Source of the DNA: Prunus persica
Lineage: Eukaryota > Streptophyta > Magnoliopsida > Rosales > Rosaceae
NCBI RefSeq assembly: GCF_000346465.2
Contig: NC_034010.1
Span: 30,281,052-30,345,051, forward strand
DNA length: 64,000 nt
Reading direction: 5' to 3'
Below are positions 33,001 to 41,501 of the stretch, piece after piece. A program made the position numbers and the translations under genes. How positions within the stretch are numbered: position 1 is the first letter of the stretch; the number at the start of each line of letters is the position of its first letter. The notes under the pieces are model-generated. The model did not search any database and was not told where the DNA came from. It saw only the letters and a program-made list of their open reading frames with translations.

Positions 33001-33632
33001 TTACCCTCATTGTTCAGGGGCCCATCATAATCACTTGAAACCCAGTCTTCAACTCTGCAAGCAGGCCCATAATCCTCAGTAAAAGGTCGGCCCTCTTTAT
33101 CATTGTTCAGAGGCCCACTGCCTTCAGTAAAAGCCTCATTTTCATCAGTAATAGGCTCAATATCCTCATTCAAAGCCGCATCTTCCTCTTCACTATCCTC
33201 ATTCAATGCTAGACCTTCATCTTCACTATCCTCATTCAAAGCCACACCTATCTCTTCATAATCCTCATTCATTGTAACACATTCCTCTTCAATGTGTTGT
33301 ACATAAATTAGCACCATTCTCTCATAAGAAAATGGTACCTTATCACACAAACTTAACAACTCACCATCTGTGTATATATCCAGTATCTCATCATTTACTA
33401 CTCCTTTAAGTGATACTTTCCCCATGTGCCCAAGCAGTTTCACTTGCTCCCACATCTCTAACATATTTATATACTCTACAGTACACCAATCCAAATATCC
33501 TACACACTCACTAGTATAACACCACTTATTCTGTTTGTTTTTCACAATTCTACCACTATGATGCACTTCAAAAGTGACCAACTCTTTGTCCTCTACACAC
33601 AAACAAAAAAGGTTTGTCTTTAAGAACAACAA
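30075..33632 (-). pseudogene. Decayed MuDR-type MULE transposase
   Basis: Reading on the minus strand there is: an N-terminal domain followed by acidic repeats of the ALNEDSEEE type (33632-32820); a MuDR DNA-binding-like part (PVFKLGLRFATTDLFRKAIR, 32753-32466); a MULE transposase core with FDACHIKG, then LLYVVGVDPNTGMYPIAYA and a WSRFCQLL helix (32189-31878); a shifted-frame continuation (DVFITDKQKGL, HRHCLKHL); and remnants of the SWIM zinc-finger region with a CCHC-like knuckle near 30950. In-frame stops (about 32820, 32466, 32226, 31528) and a frameshift near 31890 break it. The C-terminal part is a Gln/Ser-rich repeat encoded by units of the GCAGTTTGAGAA type at about 30300-30620. Confidence 0.88.
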
Positions 33633-34160
33633 AATAGTATTCTAAGCTAATTATTAAAACCAAGACAACAACATGATTCGATTAACATATTCAAAGCCAA
33701 CTATAAGAAAACAAAAATGGGACCACATCAAGAAAGGTATATTGCATTAGAACCTACTCTACTGACAACACATAACACAAAAAGACCTAAAGACTATTAA
33801 TTTGTACACAGCGCGCATCACTATAAGGTCAAGATTCTTTTCCACATCAAATGACAAGATTCCTTTTCAGAAAACAGGTCCCTTTTCAAAAAAATCACTT
33901 ACCGTACACAGGTTGCCCTGCTCCTGCTTCTCGTCAAAAAGGCATCGTCGTCGAGTCGCGTCGCTTCTTCTTGCCTTCAAGTTTTCGAAACCAACCATAC
34001 AACGCTCTCCCTCTCTCGATCGTATTCTCAAACCCTAGCTCTAAAATCCCCAGATCTCAATTTTCCCTCCCAATCTGATTTTCTGTTTCCATTTTTGAGT
34101 TTTTAGAGATTATAATGGCTGTTTTGTTAGAGATGGGGTCCACAAATCTACATAAGCAGG

Positions 34161-34440
34161 CAATTCGATCGTTTTAGCTATATCAAATGTTAGGGGTGGG
34201 GTCCACAAGTATATGTCACAAGTCACAACCTTAGATTGGTGGGAAAAATCCCAACTCAGTTGAATTGACCAACATACCCCTGCCACGTCATTATTTTAAA
34301 GGAATTTGGAATGGCGTTGACGAAAAGTGGTTAAGTGACCCACGAAACCTTGATTAATGGGGCAAAGTAAGTCACTTTAACTTAGATAGGGTAAAGTGAG
34401 AATTGACTAATATTCTAGAAGGCACTGTAGCAGTTAAGCC
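34161..34440 (-). repeat. MULE right terminal inverted repeat
   Basis: About 280 bp, inverse of the left TIR. The outermost 20 bp are identical to the left end. Confidence 0.9.
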
Positions 34441-34529
34441 ATAACCAAACGTGAAATTCTGAGTAAATCTTTGAGGAAGAAAACGTACATAACAGTAGTT
34501 TCTTCCAAAAATTTACACAAACATAAAAA

Positions 34530-34699
34530 TGTTGTGAACTAAGGAGAAATTGGAGAGGAAATTGAGATAGAGAAAGTAGAGAAACTGATTTTCTTCATTC
34601 CAATGTTTCTGTGTTTCTTTCTAACAATTAGTAGGCAAAGCCTTCCAACATGTGGGCCCCTTTCCAACATCTGGGCTCCACACCTAATTATTTACAACA
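34530..34699 (-). repeat. LTR (3' LTR of the minus-strand element)
   Basis: 170 bp. Differs from the other LTR by one G/A near the start and one C/G near 34671. Confidence 0.93.
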
Positions 34700-34734
34700 C
34701 TCCCCCTTGGAGACCACAAATGGCATGGAATATG

Positions 34735-34925
34735 TCTCGTTAAAAACCTTGCCAGTAAAAACCCAGTGGGACAAAAAAACTGGTCGAAGGGAAAAAGAGT
34801 ACATAACCATGTGGAACATAAAATTCTGTGTAGATTGACACGGGTGCAACACTGCCTCGTTAAAACCTTGCCAGGAAAAATCCAGTGGGATAAAAACCTG
34901 GACGAAGGAAAAAGAGTACAGTGTG
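34735..34925 (+). repeat. Two imperfect direct repeats next to the LTR
   Basis: Units of about 120 bp share CTCGTTAAAA.CCTTGCCAG, then CCAGTGGGA.AAAA, then CGAAGG.AAAAGAGTAC (starts near 34736 and 34855). They lie just inside the 3' LTR. No coding function is seen. Confidence 0.75.
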
Positions 34926-36284
34926 TAAAGGTCTTTATTGACAGCACGCTCCCCTTGATGCTTGGTAAAATATCTTTAAGCCATACAGTTGATCATTTGT
35001 CTGAATATCATAGCTGACACTGCTTCTGTGAGTCAATAGTGTATGAAGGTCTTTAATAATACCACGCTCCTCCTGATGAATATCCCCCCCTGAAAACTTC
35101 ATGACTAGCTTTTTCCAGTAAGCGACCATAGAGATTTCCAGAGTCCGCATATCTAATAACACTTGGGCTATTTATAGGTTCACTCAAAAATATTCCCGTA
35201 TATGGTGTTGTGCTTAGATAGCATCAAATATGCCTCACATCATCTCAAAATGATGGTGATGGAGTGGAGCTCTATCTGGAAAATACGATGTCCGCTCCAA
35301 TATACTTCCGGAAAATCCTTAAAGTGTCCAACGGATAATCCTTATAAAAATACTTCAATACTTTCTTAGTATAAGCAAGAATCTCGTTGGCATAATGCTC
35401 AATCTTTAAGTCGAGACAAATATTTCTTGAACTCTTCAGAAGCTTTAATGTGTTGCAAATACATTATAATCCATGTACTCACTGAGACAATTTATGCACA
35501 TTAGTATTGAGTACAGATTTTGTGCTTCAGGCACATGTCCTTCAGGGACTTGCTTCATGCAATTTCAATCCTTTCAAGGATTTTGTTTAAAGGGATTAAA
35601 TTTTATGACACATTATATAGCTTTAACCCAGCTATTTATACATCTTTAGGGAATCACTTCAGGTGATATGCTCTGTGCATTTAATAACCCTTAAAGATAA
35701 CATGTTGGTCTCCGTAAATGTGCAATAAATGGGCACAATTGAATCTATAAATATGGAGAAAACCCAACATCCCTTGTTTATGCCAAAAACATTGTGTCAT
35801 ACAAAGTAGGTATATTCCCTTTTATTCCGAACACCCAAGTATAACTTTCAGTATTAACAAATTTTGGGGTTCGTACTGTGGGTTTGTTCTTTCACGTTCA
35901 TTCTCATCTATAATGGAATTACCTCATTCCATTTTGGCCAATGATATTGTCGACATTTAATAATTGAACGTGGTTCCAATTAACACAGCCCATTGATGAT
36001 TTGAGTAGCTACTCCAAAACAAAAAATTGTCATTCATCAATTCATGATCCCATCATTCTCATTTGCATGCGCATGCATCAATTATAAGCATTTCTTTGCT
36101 TTTGGGTACCCAAGCCACTTCAGGGGGCTTTTATTATGTGAGAATGTGGATTATAACCTCCAATGGATCGTTATTTTGCATTAGGGCGTGGATAATCTCC
36201 ATTTAGGGAGTTGGAACATTTAGAACCCATATATCTGTCATGCTGCAGGCATGCCACAGATTAATACATACATGTCAATTAATT

Positions 36285-36323
36285 TATGGGACGTTAACCC
36301 ATATTATGGGACTTTAACCCATA
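36285..36323 (+). repeat. Two consecutive short hairpins
   Basis: TATGGGACGTTAACCCATA (36285-36303) and TATGGGACTTTAACCCATA (36305-36323) each have perfect 6-bp arms TATGGG/CCCATA. Confidence 0.7.
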
Positions 36324-37582
36324 TAATTTGCTACGCATTAGGCGTGTACAATATCAATATTGACATGTTAAAGGATTGTCCTTTTGGGACTTCAATCCAT
36401 ATTATTTGCTACGCAACAGACGTGCATCATATTGATCACTGCTATACCCATATTCTGTTCTTATGGGACTTTAATCTGTGCAGTGTATTATCAATGTATC
36501 CAACTTGCAATCTGTAAAATTTTGCGTTAATAATTCATGGATACATACAAGCCATTCTTTTGGAACGGACTTATCTCCCCATTTGGTTACCTTTCAAGAT
36601 AAAATATCAAATAAGTATATAAGCATAAAACAACACAAGTATTGCTTACATCCTTAGGTGGGAGAAACTTTTCTCAAGTATCATTCAAGCTCATATTGGC
36701 CCAGTAAATATAATGTAGCGCTTGATGATCTAGTTATATCCTGCAAGAGCAAAAATCACAACTCTTTTGCCTCTGTCAAAACAAATAACCCTCATAGTTA
36801 GGATTACTTCATGGATTCATTCTTCAGATGTTCATTCTAAAGAAATAAAATCTCTTATGAACAGAGAGTTATAAAAAGAGAAAAAATGCAAAAATAATGT
36901 GATATTGATTGCAAGATAAGGTAAGCAATCAGGGAATGAAGCTGGTGGGAGCAGACAATAAGCTCTCATATCTCCTAGTCTAGAAGGACTTCCGGAGATT
37001 AGAGCATAAGATCGCCTTCACAGTTTCCTGATGTAGCGGAAACGTGATCAGGGATAGTCTTGCTTCCTGAATGGATGATCAGAGATAGTCTTGCTTCTCG
37101 GGCATATTGAGTGCTCACTGATAAGAAAAATAAGTAGATATCGCATCACTAGGTATGGAGTAAACTGGATGTCTTCTGCAAAGAAAATTTCGTTAGTAAC
37201 ACATTTATACACAAATACAATGAATAGGTAGAACCAGTGAATTTCAAATTAACCATAGGAAAATTGCGAGATTCTCGGGATACTTTTGAAAAAGTAGCTC
37301 CGTGAAATCCGTAAAGCAAGATCGGCTTTGACGAAAATAATACTTGAAAACGCCGAAAGTGCCGACAAACATTAATGGAGGCCGCGTGAAGTTTTGGAAT
37401 CTGGAAAAGAAAAAGAGAATATGGGGATCTGAGATAATATTGGGATCCTGGAAACTGTAGCCATATTTCCTCCTATAGATATTGCCTTTGCAAAACTTGA
37501 TTGGAGCAACTGCGTTTCAACTCAACTTCCTTCATTTTCTGAAACTTTAGTTTTCTAAGACTTTCTTCTAAACCTTCTTAAA

Positions 37583-38134
37583 ATGGCTTCCTCTTCTTCC
37601 TGCCCAAATTATTTCAATTTAAATGATGCTCCCACAACAAACAGTGACGCCAAAGTTTGGCGTCCATCCTTTGTATCCCAAAATCGTCATCTCACAGTTA
37701 ATGATTCTATGATGATGAATGATGCTACTGCTGTCATAGTAGCTAGGAATTTCATTACTCCAATGGATGAAATGCTGTTAACAGAGAGGTCTAAGGAAGA
37801 GGCTATTGATGACTCAATGGCTTTTAGCATTCAGAGTGCTGCTTCTGTTTCTAACATGGCTGATCGTTTGCGTGCCAGAGCAAACGAGGTTGAGAGGTTA
37901 ACAACTGAAAATTCGTCTCTCCAAAGAATGCTTCATGAGTCTCAACAGGAGGTTGAGAAACTTAAAGGAGAGAATAATGCCTTGTTGAAACTGGTGAGTT
38001 CGTACTCTGTTGATACAGTGAGAAGGCTAGACATGCTGCAGGTCTCCAATGAAAGAATTTTGGGAGACCACGAGAGGCTCATGGCTAAGCTTAAGAGGCG
38101 TCGTCCTCTTCCTTCAGAGGCTTCCAGAACATAA
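37583..38134 (+). CDS. Antisense coiled-coil ORF inside the LTR element
   Basis: An intact 183-codon ORF starts at an ATG in good plant context (AAAATGGCT), on the strand opposite to the retrotransposon. The product has a Ser/Asn-rich start (SSSSCPNYFNLNDAP), a middle part with SMAFSIQSAASVSNMADRL, a leucine-heptad coiled coil (about residues 95-165: RANEVERLTTENSSLQRML, QQEVEKLKGENNALLKL), and a basic KLKRRR tail. I recall similar proteins being repeated in Rosaceae genomes but know no function. A TATA-like CTATAGATA lies about 110 bp upstream. No intron, membrane span or catalytic motif is seen. It is probably a retroelement passenger with its own promoter; the name and role are unknown. 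Confidence 0.7.
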   Translation: MASSSSCPNYFNLNDAPTTNSDAKVWRPSFVSQNRHLTVNDSMMMNDATAVIVARNFITPMDEMLLTERSKEEAIDDSMAFSIQSAASVSNMADRLRARANEVERLTTENSSLQRMLHESQQEVEKLKGENNALLKLVSSYSVDTVRRLDMLQVSNERILGDHERLMAKLKRRRPLPSEASRT

Positions 38135-38578
38135 TGTAATTTTATAGATTTTACAGGGCCTGCACCTTCATTGCAGGTGGAAAAAATTTATCTGTTGTAT
38201 GTTCCTGTTATAATAATTGCGCACATTCTTAAACTTGCACCTGTGGTTTTTACGTCTTTTCAAAATGACGGTTTGGAACCTTGTGCCTTATAGGTTCAAA
38301 TAACCACATCGACTCTCCCAAATTTCATGTTTCAACGTATGGAACTTTTGGCCTGGGCTAAACACAAAATTCAGAATTTATTCGCCCTTTTCAAATGGAC
38401 ATGAAATATGAATTGAGTAAAAGCCACACTAATATCTCATATATTTGGGTTCATGAGCTTCCGCCCAGATATAACAAAATATGTGGGGAGCCTCAATTCA
38501 TCATTCTCTTATGCCAAAGAAATATGTGGCGTACCACAATTTGCAATAATACCTCAAGGGTTGTCCATTTAATTGTTG

Positions 38579-39126
38579 GAACTTCAGGTTCTCAACACTG
38601 TTAGATTTTGAACCTCAAGCCAAAATCACATATTCTCATGGTATGGACATTTTTACAATTTTCTGTACGTATTTCTGGACTTCAAGCCCTTACATAATTG
38701 TCCATATTTTGAGAAACTTCTGGCATCTCATTTAATTGCTCATCCATGAGTTTAAGGAACTGCAGGTTCCCTTTTTGAATAGTGATGGTTTACCCAAAAT
38801 GGTTAATATTTATGTATACGTCACTATTCATATATCCGGTACTATTCATCAAGTCATGAATACGTATCTATTCATGTGGACAGTACATTTGCCAGTACAG
38901 TTATCATCCATGTGTACGGCATTATGAACCAATACGGTACTGTTACATCATTAAGGAACCCCAGGTCCTTATTTACATGTCATGGATCAAGGACCCTCAA
39001 GTCCAATCACATGTTTACAAATATAGTACCGGAGAGACTGACATCTCTTATATTAATTAATATCATCATCAAGGATCTTCAAGTCCTGATGTAATTGTAT
39101 GATGAGGATCAAGGAACTTCTGGTCC
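38579..39126 (+). repeat. Cluster of six GGAAC-type hairpins
   Basis: Short near-palindromes recur: GGAACTTCAGGTTC (38579), GGAACTGCAGGTTCC (38756), GGAACCCCAGGTCC (38955), GGACCCTCAAGTCC (38991), GGATCTTCAAGTCC (39073) and GGAACTTCTGGTCC (39113). The arms co-vary in several copies (GGAAC/GTTCC, GGAC/GTCC), so RNA or DNA foldback may be maintained. Confidence 0.65.
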
Positions 39127-39199
39127 TGATCTGCATACTGTAAAAACTCATCATACAGCACAATTAATCCATAAAATAAATTGCTGGTAAATAAATTAC

Positions 39200-39547
39200 T
39201 GGTATGGACGATAAACCCGCACCATACTTTAAATAAATGTAAATGTGCGGTAAAATAAATTCATAAATTAAATTGTTTGCTATATGGACGTTAATCCCAC
39301 ACCATACCTTAAATAAAATTACATGTGCGGTATATTAAATTCATAAAGTAAACGTGCTTGTATGAGCACTAATTCTGCTCCATACTTTTAAATAAAAGTA
39401 AAGGCGTGGACGATAAACCCGCACCACCCTTTTAAATAGATACTGTTGTATGGGTAATAAACCTACACCATACAGTAAATAATGTATAGTAAAGTAATTT
39501 CATAAATTAAATAGCTTGCTGTATGGACGTTAATCCCGCACCATACC
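39200..39547 (+). repeat. Six dispersed GTATGG...CCATAC foldback units
   Basis: A core such as GTATGGACGTTAATCCCGCA plus CCATAC recurs near 39201, 39280, 39358, 39404, 39447 and 39520, separated by AT-rich TTAAATAAA stretches. Several copies have perfect 6-bp arms, others are worn. Confidence 0.7.
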
Positions 39548-40132
39548 TTAAATAAAATAAATGTGGGGATAAAAACCTCTACCTAATATATATGAAGTGC
39601 ATAATATATCATATTGTGGGCAATATAACTGCGCCACTATTCAAGATATAATAGATGGGTTTTAAGATCACACCATCATTTTATTACAATAATTTGTGTT
39701 ACAACGTGATGGGTAAAAATTACACCACCACAAAAGAATAGAAGGTGAAACAGTCTATATAATTACCATATATATGGATAAAGTAAAAACAATTATTTGT
39801 GGGTTCATATCAACACCACAATCAAATAATATAATATTATTATATTAATATATGTAATTAGAAAAGTAGAGACAAACCATAGGGCTAGTCTTCCTATAAT
39901 TTTGTAAATAAAGTGGATGAACGTGAATCTGCACAAGTTCCTCCTATACACCTTTAATTAATATAATTATATAATATTAAAATAATAGAGAAGATAAAGG
40001 AGCAGAGATCTTATCGCTTATTCTTTCGGTGGGTTTTGCTGTTCTCATCAAAAGATGCTTTAGCACTTTTCCTCCTGTACACTCAAGTGCTAAAGAAAAG
40101 TCAAAGAATTGCTACAGACAAAGTAAGTGGTG

Positions 40133-40573
40133 ATGTCGACAACAATGGATAAGCAAGTAGAAGCAAACCCATCATCATCATCATCACCATCACCATCACC
40201 ATCATCATCTCCAGGAAGAGGAAGAGAAGAAGGACTAAAGAGAGAAGAAGAAGATCATGAAGGTGAAGGAGGAGGAGGAGCGTCTCTTTATTTTGAGGAT
40301 AGAGCAAGAGCAGCCCAATATCCCACTTTCATAGGGAAGCATAAACTGGCAGCTTCTATATCCCATCTCCATAACCAAATCGACATCATCCAGAAAGAGC
40401 TGACCCAACTAGAGACAGCAGGTGAATCCTCCATTGTCTGCAAAGAGCTTATTGCCAGCGTTGAATCCATTTCTGATCCCCTGCTTCCATCGACTAAAGG
40501 TCCAGCTGATGTACAGTGGGATAGGTGGTTCAGAGGAGCCCACAACTCAAGAAGTCACAATCGCTGGATCTAA
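40133..40573 (+). CDS. Intronless heterotrimeric G-protein gamma subunit (type B) copy
   Basis: A single ORF encodes 146 residues: a low-complexity Ser/Pro and Glu/Gly start, then the gamma domain GKHKLAASISHLHNQIDIIQ with coiled coil, SSIVCKELI, DPLLPSTKGP and WDRWFRGAHNS, ending HNRWI. The absence of a C-terminal CaaX box marks the plant type-B gamma class. Gamma subunits pair with G-beta (AGB1) at the membrane. Known plant gamma genes have several introns; this copy has none and lies between the two LTRs of a retrotransposon, so it is probably a retrocopy or captured transcript. The ATG at 40145 has better context (ACAACAATGG) and is an alternative start. The frame is intact; expression is unknown. 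Confidence 0.75.
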   Translation: MSTTMDKQVEANPSSSSSPSPSPSSSPGRGREEGLKREEEDHEGEGGGGASLYFEDRARAAQYPTFIGKHKLAASISHLHNQIDIIQKELTQLETAGESSIVCKELIASVESISDPLLPSTKGPADVQWDRWFRGAHNSRSHNRWI

Positions 40574-40944
40574 AAACTTGTTCACTTTCTTCAAAATCAG
40601 TGTTTTCTTTCTTTTATGCATTATCTTCAGGCAGGGGAAAATAGGAGGTTCTGTGAAACCAGCCTTACGCAGTGCCCACCACTCTAAGAACCATGAAGCC
40701 CAGAGCCTTCGCCCAAGCCACATGGCTCAACGCTTTGCTTGGAATGGGCAGGCCAGTAAATAGCCAACCCGAACCCGACCAGCTAATACTGAGCCAATGT
40801 TCCAGCACCTCAAAGCCCCCACTCGGGTTACAAGCTTGCGTTACAAAGCTCGGCAACAGAAGTGGCTGCTTCTTATCCTCCATAGATGAGGAAAACTCGG
40901 AAGAGAGAGAGAGAGAGCGTTGAGGCTCTGAATTTAGAGATAGA
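40574..40944. other. Element leader between the gamma copy and the LTR
   Basis: No recognised gene. Overlapping ORFs on both strands (40422-40763, 40665-40883 reverse, 40672-40923) have no known motifs. A short GA run lies at 40905-40919. Confidence 0.4.
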
Positions 40945-40962
40945 GAAATCGTGCTGATAACG
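40945..40962 (-). other. Primer-binding-site-like sequence
   Basis: Immediately inside the 5' LTR the minus strand reads CGTTATCAGCACGA, a variant of the TGGTATCAGAGC complement of initiator tRNA-Met used by many plant LTR elements. It sets the element's orientation. Confidence 0.6.
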
Positions 40963-41132
40963 TGTTGTGAACTAAAGAGAAATTGGAGAGGAAATTGAGA
41001 TAGAGAAAGTAGAGAAACTGATTTTCTTCATTCCAATGTTTCTGTGTTTCTTTCTAACAATTAGTAGGCAAAGCCTTCCAACATGTGGGCCCCTTTCCAA
41101 CATGTGGGCTCCACACCTAATTATTTACAACA
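40963..41132 (-). repeat. LTR (5' LTR of the minus-strand element)
   Basis: 170 bp, 2 differences from 34530-34699. Followed directly by the AAAAA target duplication. Confidence 0.93.
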
Positions 41133-41501
41133 AAAAAGTATTTTTCCATTATAATAATTGATAAACAGTAAAAGAAGAAGAATCGTATTATAGTTTTTAC
41201 CGCAAGTTGTTCGTTAAAATCGAATTATTTTAGTTAAAAATTAATTATAATTAATTTGCTGTGTAAGTGAAAAGATGAAAATTTTGAAGATACAAGGGTT
41301 AAGGTCCTTGGGACACCTCAGCGGTGAGTGCAGGTGTCACGGACTCACGGTATCAGTTGTAAGGAGTTGCTTCATCATCAGTCATATGATCATTGACATG
41401 ATCGGATCGGACACACTCCAACCAACGAGCTGAATACCCAAGAATTTTCTCATAACAAGACAACATAGTTGAGGTGAAGATAGAATTTGACAGTGTGGAA
41501 A
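41133..41501. other. Short promoter region of the transporter
   Basis: Only about 365 bp separate the retrotransposon's LTR from the transporter start codon, so the LTR has probably become part of this gene's upstream region. No clear TATA box or leader intron was found. Confidence 0.4.

Larger units (their letters stand above)
29181..34440 (-). mobile_element. Mutator-like element (MULE), 5260 bp, with long TIRs
   Basis: The element begins GGCTTAACTGCTACAGTGCC and ends with its inverse. The inverted repeats extend about 275 bp inward, to the shared AGCTAAAACGATCGAATTG. It is flanked by a perfect 9-bp direct repeat, ATAACCAAA, at 29172-29180 and 34441-34449, the size generated by Mutator transposases. 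It encodes a decayed MuDR-type transposase on the minus strand and carries a nested Cassandra TRIM just inside its left TIR. Confidence 0.95.
34530..41132 (-). mobile_element. Non-autonomous LTR retrotransposon (LARD-like), 6603 bp
   Basis: Two 170-bp direct repeats differing at 2 positions start TGTTGTGAAC and end TTTACAACA. They are flanked by AAAAA on both sides (34525-34529 and 41133-41137). A purine tract beside the left LTR (minus-strand CCAAGGGGGAG) and a primer-binding-site-like CGTTATCAGCACG beside the right LTR set the orientation to minus. The interior has no gag, protease, reverse transcriptase or integrase in any frame, so it must use proteins from another element. It holds an antisense coiled-coil ORF, hairpin-rich repeats and a G-protein gamma copy. 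Two differences in 170 bp suggest a fairly recent insertion. Confidence 0.92.

Noticed and set aside
30075..33632. A working MULE transposase or a domesticated FAR1/MUSTANG-like gene
   Set aside because: Several stops and a frameshift interrupt it, and TIRs and target duplication are still present, so it is a dead transposon gene.
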